From assembly GCA_947034895.1 (NCBI GenBank), contig OX344763.1:68715093-68779092 (forward strand): a stretch of 64,000 nt of DNA, in the 5' to 3' direction. A program made the translations under genes and the position numbers. Origin of the DNA: Rhytidiadelphus loreus (Eukaryota; Streptophyta; Bryopsida; Hypnales; Hylocomiaceae). This document shows, piece by piece, positions 23,001 to 36,967 of the stretch (position 1 is its first letter; every line of letters begins with the position of its first letter). The notes beneath the pieces were generated by a model that saw only the letters and a program-made list of their open reading frames with translations, had not been told where the DNA came from and did no database searches.

Positions 23001-25719
23001 GAATGGAAGTATGGAATTTGAACCATGCTTACTACTTTAATATGCAAAAATATAGAAAGTCATTAAATCCCTATCAAGAAGAATGGGAAACATGTGGTGC
23101 AAGTTGCAAATATTCATAAACCCAAGAATTCAAAGAAATACGCAATTGCTCATCACATTGAATGAACTTGTACGTGGAATGGAAGTATGGAATTTGAACC
23201 ATGCTTACTACTTTAGTATGCAAAAATATAGAAAGTCATTAAATCCCTATCAAGAAGAATGTGAAACATGTGGTGCAAGTTGCAAATATTCATAAACTCA
23301 AGAATTCAAAGAAATACGCAATTGCTCATCACATTGAATGAACTTGTACGTGGAGTGGAAATATGGAATTTGAACCATGCCTACTACTTTAAAATGCAAA
23401 AATATATATGGTTATTAAATACCTATCAAGAAGAATGGGAAACATGTGGTGCAAGTTGCAAATATTCATAAACTCAAGAATTCAAAGAAATACGCAATTG
23501 CTCATCACATTGAATGAACTTGTACGTGGAATGGAAATATGGAATTTGAACCATGCCTACTACTTTAATATGCAAAAATATATATGGTTATTAAATACCT
23601 ATCAAGAAGAATGGGAAACATGTGGTGCAAGTTGCAAATATTCATAAACTCAAAAATTCAAAGAAATACGCAATTGCTCATCACATTGAATGAACTTGTA
23701 CGTGGAATGGAAATATGGAATTTAAACAATGCCTACTACTTTAGTATGCAAAAATATAGAAAGTCATTAAATCCCTATCAAGAAGAATGGGAAACATCTG
23801 GTGCAAGTTCCAAATAATCATAAACTCAAGAATTCAAAGAAGTTCGCAATTGCTCATCACATTGAATGAACTTGTACGTGGAATGGAAATATGGAATTTA
23901 AACAATGCCTACTACTTTAATATGCAAAAATATATAAAGTCATTAAATCCCTATCAAGAAGAATTTGAAACATCTGGTGCAAGTTGCAAATGTTCATAAA
24001 TTCAAGAATTCAAAGAAATACGCAATTGCTCAGGACATGGAATGAATTTGTACATGGAATCGAACCATGGATTTTGAACCATGCCTACTACTTTAATATG
24101 CAAAATTATATAAAGTCATTAAATGCCGATCATGAAGAATGGGAAACATGTGGTGCAAGTTGCAAATATTCATAAACTCAAGAATTCAAAGAAATACGCA
24201 ATTGCTCATCACATTGAATGAACTTGTACGTGGAATGGATTATAGAATTTCAACTACACCTAGTACTTTCATTCGCAAAAGTATATAAAGACATTGAATT
24301 CCTATCAAGAAGAATGGGAAACATTTGGTGCAAGTTGCAAATATTAATAAACTCAGGAATTCAAAGAAATACTCAATTGCTCATCACATTGAATGAACTT
24401 GTACGTGGAATGGATTATAGAATTTCAACTACACCTAGTACTTTCATTCGCAAAAGTATATAAAGTCATTGAATTCCTATCAAGAAGTATGGGAAACATT
24501 TGGTGCAAGTTGCAAATATTAATAAACTCAGGAATTCAAAGAAATACGCAATTGCTCATCACATTGAATGAACTTGAACGTGGAATGGAAATATGGAATT
24601 TGAACCATGCCTACTACTTTAATATGCAAAAATACATAAAGTCATTAAATACCTATCAAGAAGAATGTGAAACATGTGGTGCAAGTTGCAAATATTCATA
24701 AACTCAAGAATTCAAAGAAATACGCAATTGCTCAACACATTGAATGAACTTGAACGTGGAATGGAGTCCTCGATTTTGAACCATGCCTACTACTTTAATA
24801 TGCCAGAATATATAAGTCATTGAATTCCTATCAAGAAGAATGGGAAACATGTGGTGCAAGTTGCAAATATTAATAAACTCAGGAATTCAAAGAAATACTC
24901 AATTGCTCATCACATTGAATGAACTTGTACGTGGAATGGAAATATGGAATTTAAACAATGCCTACTACTTTAGTATGCAAAAATATAGAAAGTCATTAAA
25001 TCCCTATCAAGAAGAATGGGAAGCATCTGGTGCAAGTTGCAAATAATCATAAACTCATGAATTCAAAGAAATTCGCAATTGCTCATCACATTGAATGAAC
25101 TTGTACGTGGAATGGAAATATGGAATTTAAACAATGCCTACTACTTTAGTATGCAAAAATATAGAAAGTCATTAAATCCCTATCAAGAAGAATTTGAATC
25201 ATCTGGTGCAAGTTGCAAATGTTCATAAACTCAAGAATTCAAAGAAATACACAATTGCTCAAGACATTGAATGAACTTGTACATGGAATCGAACCATGGA
25301 TTTTGAACCATACCTACTACTTTAATATGCAAAAATATATATGGTTATTAAATACCTATCAAGAAGAATGGGAAACATGTGGTGCAAGTTGCAAATATTC
25401 ATAAACTCAAGAATTCAAAGAAATACGCAATTGCTGAACACAATGAATGAACTTGTACGTGGAATGGAAGTATGGAATTTGAACCATGCTTACTGCTTTA
25501 ATATGCAAAAATATATAAAGTCATTAAATCCCTATCAAGAAGAATGGGAAGCATCTGGTGCAAGTTGCAAATAATCATAAACTCAGGAATTCAAAGAAAT
25601 ACGCAATTGCTCATCACATTGAATGAACTTGTACGTGGAATGGAAATATGGAATTTGAACCATGCCTACTACTTTAATATGCAAAAATATATATGGTTAT
25701 TAAATACCTATCAAGAAGA
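20093..25719 (+). repeat. 5627-bp duplicated block, first copy (32 monomers)
   Basis: Unit starts and classes: 20093 T, 20269 S, 20445 Nw, 20621 S, 20797 N, 20973 E, 21149 P, 21324 S, 21500 W, 21676 T, 21852 S, 22028 W, 22204 W, 22380 W, 22556 D, 22731 W, 22907 T, 23083 mosaic, 23259 W, 23435 W, 23611 S, 23787 S-type, 23963 N, 24139 D, 24314 D, 24489 E, 24665 P, 24840 S, 25016 S, 25192 Nw, 25368 T, 25544 W. Private markers (ATTCGAGAATTC at 20835, GTTGGAAATG after 21852, no D between 20797 and 20973) all recur 5627 bp downstream. Confidence 0.9.
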
Positions 25720-28700
25720 ATGGGAAACATGTGGTGCAAGTTGCAAATATTCATAAACTCAAGAATTCAAAGAAATACGCAATTGCTGAACACAATGAAT
25801 GAACTTGTACGTGGAATGGAAGTATGGAATTTGAACCATGCTTACTGCTTTAATATGCAAAAATATATAAAGTCATTAAATCCCTATCAAGAAGAATGGG
25901 AAGCATCTGGTGCAAGTTGCAAATAATCATAAACTCATGAATTCAAAGAAATTCGCAATTGCTCATCACATTGAATGAACTTGTACGTGGAATGGAAATA
26001 TGGAATTTAAACAATGCCTACTACTTTAGTATGCAAAAATATAGAAAGTCATTAAATCCCTATCAAGAAGAATTTGAATCATCTGGTGCAAGTTGCAAAT
26101 GTTCATAAACTCAAGAATTCAAAGAAATACACAATTGCTCAAGACATTGAATGAACTTGTACATGGAATCGAACCATGGATTTTGAACCATACCTACTAC
26201 TTTAATATGCAAAAATATATATGGTTATTAAATACCTATCAAGAAGAATGGGAAACATGTGGTGCAAGTTGCAAATATTCATAAACTCAAGAATTCAAAG
26301 AAATTCGCAATTGCTCATCACATTGAATGAACTTGTACGTGGAATGGAAATATGGAATTTAAACAATGCCTACTACTTTAGTATGCAAAAATATAGAAAG
26401 TCATTAAATCCCTATCAAGAAGAATTTGAAACATCTGGTGCAAGTTGCAAATGTTCATAAATTCGAGAATTCAAAGAAATACGCAATTGCTCAGGACAGT
26501 GAATGAACTTGTACATGGAATCGAACCATGGATTTTGAACCATGCCTACTACTTTAATATGCAAAATTATATAAAGTCATTAAATCCCGATCATGAAGAA
26601 TGGGAAACATGTGGTGCAAGTTGCAAATATTAATAAACTCAGGAATTCAAAGAAATACGCAATTGCTCATCACATTGAATGAACTTGAACGTGGAATGGA
26701 AATATGGAATTTGAACCATGCCTACTACTTTAATATGCAAAAATACATAAAGTCATTAAACACCTATCAAGAAGAATGGGAAACATGTGGTGCAAGTTGC
26801 AAATATTCATAAACTCAAGAATTCAAAGAAATACGCCATTGCTCAACACATTGAATGAACTTGAACGTGGAATGGAATCCTCGATTTTGAACCATGCCTA
26901 CTACTTTAATATGCCAGAATATATAAGTCATTGAATTCCTATCAAGAAGAATGGGAAACATGTGGTGCAAGTTGCAAATATTCATAAACTCAGGAATTCA
27001 AAGAAATACTCAATTGCTCATCACATTGAATGAACTTGTACGTGGAATGGAAATATGGAATTTAAACAATGCCTACTACTTTAGTATGCAAAAATATAGA
27101 AAGTCATTAAATCCCTATCAAGAAGAATGGGAAACATGTGGTGCAAGTTGCAAATATTCATAAACTCAAGAATTCAAAGAAATACGCAATTGCTCATCAC
27201 ATTGAATGAACTTGTACGTGGAATGGAAATATGGAATTTGAACCATGCCTACTACTTTAATATGCAAAAATATATATGGTTATTAAATACCTATCAAGAA
27301 GAATGGGAAACATGTGGTGCAAGTTGCAAATATTCATAAACTCAAGAATTCAAAGAAATACGCAATTGCTGAACACAATGAATGAACTTGTACGTGGAAT
27401 GGAAATATGGAATTTGAACCATGCTTACTACTTTAATATGCAAAAATATATAAAGTCATTAAATCCCTATCAAGAAGAATGGGAAACATCTGGTGCAAGT
27501 TGCAAATAATCATAAACTCAAGAATTCAAAGAAATTCGCAATTGCTCATCACATTGAATGAACTTGTACGTGGAATGGAAATATGGAATTTAAACAATGC
27601 CTACTACTTTAGTATGCAAAAATATAGAAAGTCATTAAATCCCTATCAAGAAGAATTTGAAACATCTGGTGCAAGTTGGAAATGTTCATAAACTCAAGAA
27701 TTCAAAGAAATACGCAATTGCTCATCACATTGAATGAACTTGTACGTGGAATGGAAATATGGAATTTGAACCATGCCTACTACTTTAATATGCAAAAATA
27801 TATATGGTCATTAAATCCCTATCAAGAAGAATGGGAAACATGTGGTGCAAGTTGCAAATATTCATAAACTCAAGAATTCAAAGAAATACGCAATTGCTCA
27901 TCACATTGAATGAACTTGTACGTGGAATGGAAATATGGAATTTGAACCATGCCTACTACTTTAATATGCAAAAATATATATGGTTATTAAATACCTATCA
28001 AGAAGAATGGGAAACATGTGGTGCAAGTTGCAAATATTCATAAACTCAAGAATTCAAAGAAATACGCAATTGCTCATCACATTGAATGAACTTGTACGTG
28101 GAATGGAAATATGGAATTTGAACCATGCCTACTACTTTAATATGCAAAAATATATATGGTTATTAAATACCTATCAAGAAGAATGGGAAACATGTGGTGC
28201 AAGTTGCAAATATTCATAAACTCAAGAATTCAAAGAAATACGCAATTGCTGATCACATTGAATGAATTTGTACGTGGAATGGATTATGGAATTTCAACTA
28301 CACCTAGTATTTTCATTCGCAAAAGTATATAAAGTCATTAAATCCCTATCAAGAAGAATGGGAAACATGTGGTGCAAGTTGCAAATATTCATAAACTCAA
28401 GAATTCAAAGAAATACGCAATTGCTCATCACATTGAATGAACTTGTACGTGGAATGGAAATATGGAATTTGAACCATGCCTACTACTTTAATATGCAAAA
28501 ATATATATGGTTATTAAATACCTATCAAGAAGAATGGGAAACATGTGGTGCAAGTTGCAAATATTCATAAACTCAAAAATTCAAAGAAATACGCAATTGC
28601 TCATCACATTGAATGAACTTGTACGTGGAATGGAAATATGGAATTTAAACAATGCCTACTACTTTAGTATGCAAAAATATAGAAAGTCATTAAATCCCTA

Positions 28701-31700
28701 TCAAGAAGAATGGGAAACATCTGGTGCAAGTTCCAAATAATCATAAACTCAAGAATTCAAAGAAGTTCGCAATTGCTCATCACATTGAATGAACTTGTAC
28801 GTGGAATGGAAATATGGAATTTAAACAATGCCTACTACTTTAATATGCAAAAATATATAAAGTCATTAAATCCCTATCAAGAAGAATGGGAAACATCTGG
28901 TGCAAGTTGCAAATGTTCATAAATTCAAGAATTCAAAGAAATACGCAATTGCTCAGGACATGGAATGAATTTGTACATGGAATCGAACCATGGATTTTGA
29001 ACCATGCCTACTACTTTAATATGCAAAATTATATAAAGTCATTAAATGCCGATCATGAAGAATGGGAAACATGTGGTGCAAGTTGCAAATATTCATAAAC
29101 TCAAGAATTCAAAGAAATACGCAATTGCTCATCACATTGAATGAACTTGTACGTGGAATGGATTATAGAATTTCAACTACACCTAGTACTTTCATTCGCA
29201 AAAGTATATAAAGACATTGAATTCCTATCAAGAAGAATGGGAAACATTTGGTGCAAGTTGCAAATATTAATAAACTCAGGAATTCAAAGAAATACTCAAT
29301 TGCTCATCACATTGAATGAACTTGTACGTGGAATGGATTATAGAATTTCAACTACACCTAGTACTTTCATTCGCAAAAGTATATAAAGTCATTGAATTCC
29401 TATCAAGAAGTATGGGAAACATTTGGTGCAAGTTGCAAATATTAATAAACTCAGGAATTCAAAGAAATACGCAATTGCTCATCACATTGAATGAACTTGA
29501 ACGTGGAATGGAAATATGGAATTTGAACCATGCCTACTACTTTAATATGCAAAAATACATAAAGTCATTAAATACCTATCAAGAAGAATGTGAAACATGT
29601 GGTGCAAGTTGCAAATATTCATAAACTCAAGAATTCAAAGAAATACGCAATTGCTCAACACATTGAATGAACTTGAACGGGGAATGGAGTCCTCGATTTT
29701 GAACCATGCCTACTACTTTAATATGCCAGAATATATAAGTCATTGAATTCCTATCAAGAAGAATGGGAAACATGTGGTGCAAGTTGCAAATATTAATAAA
29801 CTCAGGAATTCAAAGAAATACTCAATTGCTCATCACATTGAATGAACTTGTACGTGGAATGGAAATATGGAATTTAAACAATGCCTACTACTTTAGTATG
29901 CAAAAATATAGAAAGTCATTAAATCCCTATCAAGAAGAATGGGAAGCATCTGGTGCAAGTTGCAAATAATCATAAACTCATGAATTCAAAGAAATTCGCA
30001 ATTGCTCATCACATTGAATGAACTTGTACGTGGAATGGAAATATGGAATTTAAACAATGCCTACTACTTTAGTATGCAAAAATATAGAAAGTCATTAAAT
30101 CCCTATCAAGAAGAATTTGAATCATCTGGTGCAAGTTGCAAATGTTCATAAACTCAAGAATTCAAAGAAATACACAATTGCTCAAGACATTGAATGAACT
30201 TGTACATGGAATCGAACCATGGATTTTGAACCATACCTACTACTTTAATATGCAAAAATATATATGGTTATTAAATACCTATCAAGAAGAATGGGAAACA
30301 TGTGGTGCAAGTTGCAAATATTCATAAACTCAAGAATTCAAAGAAATTCGCAATTGCTCATCACATTGAATGAACTTGTACGTGGAATGGAAATATGGAA
30401 TTTAAACAATGCCTACTACTTTAGTATGCAAAAATATAGAAAGTCATTAAATCCCTATCAAGAAGAATTTGAAACATCTGGTGCAAGTTGCAAATGTTCA
30501 TAAATTCAAGAATTCAAAGAAATACGCAATTGCTCAGGACAGTGAATGAACTTGTACATGGAATCGAACCATGGATTTTGAACCATGCCTACTACTTTAA
30601 TATGCAAAATTATATAAAGTCATTAAATCCCGATCATGAAGAATGGGAAACATGTGGTGCAAGTTGCAAATATTCATAAACTCAAGAATTCAAAGAAATA
30701 CGCAATTGCTCATCACATTGAATGAACTTGTACGTGGAATGGATTATGGAATTTCAACTACACCTAGTACTTTCATTCGCAAAAGTATATAAAGTCATTG
30801 AATTCCTATCAAGAAGAATGGGAAACATTTGGTGCAAGTTGCAAATATTAATAAACTCAGGAATTCAAAGAAATACGCAATTGCTCATCACATTGAATGA
30901 ACTTGAACGTGGAATGGAAATATGGAATTTGAACCATGCCTACTACTTTAATATGCAAAAATACATAAAGTCATTAAACACCTATCAAGAAGAATGTGAA
31001 ACATGTGGTGCAAGTTGCAAATATTCATAAACTCAAGAATTCAAAGAAATACGCCATTGCTCAACACATTGAATGAACTTGAACGTGGAATGGAATCCTC
31101 GATTTTGAACCATGCCTACTACTTTAATATGCCAGAATATATAAGTCATTGAATTCCTATCAAGAAGAATGGGAAACATGTGGTGCAAGTTGCAAATATT
31201 CATAAACTCAGGAATTCAAAGAAATACTCAATTGCTCATCACATTGAATGAACTTGTACGTGGAATGGATTATGGAATTTCAACTACACCTAGTACTTTC
31301 ATTCGCAAAAGTATATAAAGTCATTGAATTCCTATCAAGAAGAATGGGAAACATTTGGTGCAAGTTGCAAATATTAATAAACTCAGGAATTCAAAGAAAT
31401 ACGCAATTGCTCATCACATTGAATGAACTTGTACGTGGAATGGAAATATGGAATTTGAACCATGCCTACTACTTTAATATGCAAAAATATATATGGTTAT
31501 TAAATACCTATCAAGAAGAATGGGAAACATGTGGTGCAAGTTGCAAATATTCATAAACTCAAGAATTCAAAGAAATACGCAATTGCTCATCACATTGAAT
31601 GAACTTGTACGTGGAATGGATTATGGAATTTCAACTACACCTAGTACTTTCATTCGCAAAAGTATATAAAGTCATTGAATTCCTATCAAGAAGAATGGGA

Positions 31701-31870
31701 AACATTTGGTGCAAGTTGCAAATATTAATAAACTCAGGAATTCAAAGAAATACGCAATTGCTCATCACATTGAATGAACTTGTACGTGGAATGGAAATAT
31801 GGAATTTGAACCATGCCTACTACTTTAATATGCAAAAATATATATGGTTATTAAATACCTATCAAGAAGA
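25720..31870 (+). repeat. 5627-bp block second copy, plus complete 13-monomer HOR copy 3
   Basis: Unit starts and classes: 25720 T, 25896 S, 26072 Nw, 26248 S, 26424 N, 26600 E, 26776 P, 26951 S, 27127 W, 27303 T, 27479 S, 27655 W, 27831 W, 28007 W, 28183 D, 28358 W, 28534 S, 28710 S-type, 28886 N, 29062 D, 29237 D, 29412 E, 29588 P, 29763 S, 29939 S, 30115 Nw, 30291 S, 30467 N, 30643 D, 30818 E, 30994 P, 31169 D, 31344 W, 31520 D, 31695 W. Four monomers (704 bp) present in the first copy at 22907-23610 are absent between 28358 and 28534. From 30291 on, the order follows 15174 onward instead (offset 15117). Confidence 0.9.
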
Positions 31871-34800
31871 ATGGGAAACATGTGGTGCAAGTTGCAAATA
31901 TTCATAAACTCAAGACTTCAAAGAAATACGCAATTGCTGAACACAATGAATGAACTTGTACGTGGAATGGAAGTATGGAATTTGAACCATGCTTACTGCT
32001 TTAATATGCAAAAATATATAAAGTCATTAAATCCCTATCAAGAAGAATGGGAAGCATCTGGTGCAAGTTGCAAATAATCATAAACTCATGAATTCAAAGA
32101 AATTCGCAATTGCTCATCACATTGAATGAACTTGTACGTGGAATGGAAATATGGAATTTAAACAATGCCTACTACTTTAGTATGCAAAAATATAGAAAGT
32201 CATTAAATCCCTATCAAGAAGAATTTGAATCATCTGGTGCAAGTTGCAAATGTTCATAAACTCAAGAATTCAAAGAAATACACAATTGCTCAAGACATTG
32301 AATGAACTTGTACATGGAATCGAACCATGGATTTTGAACCATACCTACTACTTTAATATGCAAAAATATATATGGTTATTAAATACCTATCAAGAAGAAT
32401 GGGAAACATCTGGTGCAAGTTGCAAATATTCATAAACTCAAGAATTCAAAGAAATTCGCAATTGCTCATCACATTGAATGAACTTGTACGTGGAATGGAA
32501 ATATGGAATTTAAACAATGCCTACTACTTTAGTATGCAAAAATATAGAAAGTCATTAAATCCCTATCAAGAAGAATTTGAAACATCTGGTGCAAGTTGCA
32601 AATGTTCATAAATTCAAGGATTCAAAGAAATACGCAATTGCTCAGGACAGTGAATGAACTTGTACATGGAATCGAACCATGGATTTTGAACCATGCCTAC
32701 TACTTTAATATGCAAAATTATATAAAGTCATTAAATCCCGATCATGAAGAATGGGAAACATGTGGTGCAAGTTGCAAATATTCATAAACTCAAGAATTCA
32801 AAGAAATACGCAATTGCTCATCACATTGAATGAACTTGAACGTGGAATGGAAATATGGAATTTGAACCATGCCTACTACTTTAATATGCAAAAATACATA
32901 AAGTCATTAAACACCTATCAAGAAGAATGTGAAACATGTGGTGCAAGTTGCAAATATTCATAAACTCAAGAATTCAAAGAAATACGCCATTGCTCAACAC
33001 ATTGAATGAACTTGAACGTGGAATGGAATCCTCGATTTTGAACCATGCCTACTACTTTAATATGCCAGAATATATAAGTCATTGAATTCCTATCAAGAAG
33101 AATGGGAAACATGTGGTGCAAGTTGCAAATATTCATAAACTCAGGAATTCAAAGAAATACTCAATTGCTCATCACATTGAATGAACTTGTACGTTGAATG
33201 GAAATATGGAATTTAAACAATGCCTACTACTTTAGTATGCAAAAATATAGAAAGTCATTAAATCCCTATCAAGAAGAATGGGAAACATGTGGTGCAAGTT
33301 GCAAATATTCATAAACTCAAGAATTCAAAGAAATACGCAATTGCTCAGGACATTGATTGAACTTGTACATGGAATCGAACCATGGATTTTGAACCATGCC
33401 TACTACTTTAATATGCAAAATTATATAAAGTCATTAAATCCCGATCATGAAGAATGGGAAACATGTGGTGCAAGTTGCAAATAATCATAAACTCAAGAAT
33501 TCAAAGAAATACGCAACTGCTCATCACATTGAATGAATTTGTACGTGGAATGGATTATGGAATTTCAACTACACCTAGTATTTTCATTCGCAAAAGTATA
33601 TAAAGTCATTAAATCCCTATCAAGAAGAATGGGAAACATGTGGTGCAAGTTGCAAATATTCATAAACTCAAGAATTCAAAGAAATTCGCAATTGCTCATC
33701 ACATTGAATGAACTTGAATGTGGAATGGAAATATGGAATTTGAACCATGCCTACTACTTTAATATGCAAAAATACCTAAAGTCATTAAACACCTATCAAG
33801 AAGAATGTGAAACATGTGGTGCAAGTTGCAAATATTCATAAACTCAAGAATTCAAAGAAATTCGCAATTGCTCAACACATTGAATGAACTTGAACGTGGA
33901 ATGGAATCCTCGATTTTGAACCATGCCTACTACTTTAATATGCCAGAATATATAAGTCATTGAATTCCTATCAAGAAGAATGGGAAACATGTGGTGCAAG
34001 TTGCAAATATTCATATACTCAAGAATTCAAAGAAATACGCAATTGCTCATCACATTGAATGAACTTGTACGTGGAATGGAAATATGGAATTTGAACCATG
34101 CCTACTACTTTAATATGCAAAAATATATATGGTTATTAAATACCTATCAAGAAGAATGGGAAACATGTGGTGCAAGTTGCAAATATTCATAAACTCAAGA
34201 ATTCAAAGAAATACGCAATTGCTCATCACATTGAATGAATTTGTACGTGGAATGGATTATGGAATTTCAACTACACCTAGTATTTTCATTCGCAAAAGTA
34301 TATAAAGTCATTGAATTCCTATCAAGAAGAATGGGAAACATTTGGTGCAAGTTGCAAATATTAATAAACTCAGGAATTCAAAGAAATACGCAATTGCTCA
34401 TCACATTGAATGAACTTGAACGTGGAATGGAAATATGGAATTTGAACCATGCCTACTACTTTAATATGCAAAAATACATAAAGTCATTAAACACCTATCA
34501 AGAAGAATGGGAAACATGTGGTGCAAGTTGCAAATATTCATAAACTCAAGAATTCAAAGAAATACGCCATTGCTCAACACATTGAATGAACTTGAACGTG
34601 GAATGGAATCCTCGATTTTGAACCATGCCTACTACTTTAATATGCCAGAATATATAAGTCATTGAATTCCTATCAAGAAGAATGGGAAACATGTGGTGCA
34701 AGTTGCAAATATTCATAAACTCAGGAATTCAAAGAAATACTCAATTGCTCATCACATTGAATGAACTTGTACGTTGAATGGAAATATGGAATTTAAACAA

Positions 34801-36967
34801 TGCCTACTACTTTAGTATGCAAAAATATAGAAAGTCATTAAATCCCTATCAAGAAGAATGGGAAACATGTGGTGCAAGTTGCAAATATTCATAAACTCAA
34901 GAATTCAAAGAAATACACAATTGCTCAAGACATTGAATGAACTTGTACATGGAATCGAACCATGGATTTTGAACCATACCTACTACTTTAATATGCAAAA
35001 ATATATATGGTTATTAAATACCTATCAAGAAGAATGGGAAACATGTGGTGCAAGTTGCAAATAATCATAAACTCAAGAATTCAAAGAAATACGCAATTGC
35101 TGAACACAATGAATGAACTTGTACGTGGAATGGAAATATGGAATTTGAACCATGCTTACTACTTTAATATGCAAAAATATATAAAGTCATTAAATACCTA
35201 TCAAGAAGAATGGGAAACATCTGGTGCAAGTTGCAAATAATCATAAACTCAAGAATTCAAAGAAATTCGCAATTGCTCATCACATTGAATGAACTTGTAC
35301 GTGGAATGGAAATATGGAATTTAAACAATGCCTACTACTTTAGTATGCAAAAATATAGAAAGTCATTAAATCCCTATCAAGAACAATTTGAAACATCTGG
35401 TGCAAGTTGCAAATGTTCATAAACTCAAGAATTCAAAGAAATACGCAATTGCTCAGGACATTGATTGAACTTGTACATGGAATCGAACCATGGATTTTGA
35501 ACCATGCCTACTACTTTAATATGCAAAATTATATAAAGTCATTAAATCCCGATCATGAAGAATGGGAAACATGTGGTGCAAGTTGCAAATATTCATAAAC
35601 TCAAGAATTCAAAGAAATACGCAATTGCTCATCACATTGAATGAACTTGTACGTGGAATGGAAATATGGAATTTGAACCATGCCTACTACTTTAATATGC
35701 AAAAATATATATGGTTATTAAATACCTATCAAGAAGAATGGGAAACATGTGGTGCAAGTTGCAAATATTCATAAACTCAAGAATTCAAAGAAATACGCAA
35801 TTGCTGAACACAATGAATGAACTTGTACGTGGAATGGAAATATGGAATTTGAACCATGCTTACTACTTTAATATGCAAAAATATATAAAGTCATTAAATA
35901 CCTATCAAGAAGAATGGGAAACATCTGGTGCAAGTTGCAAATAATCATAAACTCAAGAATTCAAAGAAATTCGCAATTGCTCATCACATTGAATGAACTT
36001 GTACGTGGAATGGAAATATGGAATTTAAACAATGCCTACTACTTTAGTATGCAAAAATATAGAAAGTCATTAAATCCCTATCAAGAAGAATTTGAAACAT
36101 CTGGTGCAAGTTGCAAATGTTCATAAACTCAAGAATTCAAAGAAATACGCAATTGCTCAGGACATTGATTGAACTTGTACATGGAATCGAACCATGGATT
36201 TTGAACCATGCCTACTACTTTAATATGCAAAATTATATAAAGTCATTAAATCCCGATCATGAAGAATGGGAAACATGTGGTGCAAGTTGCAAATAATCAT
36301 AAACTCAAGAATTCAAAGAAATACGCAATTGCTCATCACATTGAATGAATTTGTACGTGGAATGGATTATGGAATTTCAACTACACCTAGTATTTTCATT
36401 CGCAAAAGTATATAAAGTCATTAAATCCCTATCAAGAAGAATGGGAAACATGTGGTGCAAGTTGCAAATATTCATAAACTCAAGAATTCAAAGAAATTCG
36501 CAATTGCTCATCACATTGAATGAACTTGAACGTGGAATGGAAATATGGAATTTGAACCATGCCTACTACTTTAATATGCAAAAATACCTAAAGTCATTAA
36601 ACACCTATCAAGAAGAATGTGAAACATGTGGTGCCAGTTGCAAATATTCATAAACTCAAGAATTCAAAGAAATTCGCAATTGCTCAACACATTGAATGAA
36701 CTTGAACGTGGAATGGAATCCTCGATTTTGAACCATGCCTACTACTTTAATATGCCAGAATATATAAGTCATTGAATTCCTATCAAGAAGAATGGGAAAC
36801 ATGTGGTGCAAGTTGCAAATATTAATAAACTCAGGAATTCAAAGAAATACGCAATTGCTCATCACATTGAATGAACTTGTACGTTGAATGGAAATATGGA
36901 ATTTGAACCATGCCTACTACTTTAATATGCAAAAATATATATGGTTATTAAATACCTATCAAGAAGA
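31871..36967 (+). repeat. 5097-bp duplicated block, first copy (29 monomers)
   Basis: Unit starts and classes: 31871 T, 32047 S, 32223 Nw, 32399 S, 32575 N, 32751 E, 32927 P, 33102 S, 33278 N, 33454 D, 33629 E, 33805 P, 33980 Wy, 34156 D, 34331 E, 34507 P, 34682 S, 34858 Nw, 35034 T, 35210 S, 35386 N, 35562 W, 35738 T, 35914 S, 36090 N, 36266 D, 36441 E, 36617 P, 36792 W. A local T-S-N-W tetramer (704 bp) is duplicated at 35034 and 35738. The right-half subtypes (E with AAATACCTAAAG, Wy, N with GACATTGATTGAAC) first appear in this block. Confidence 0.88.
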
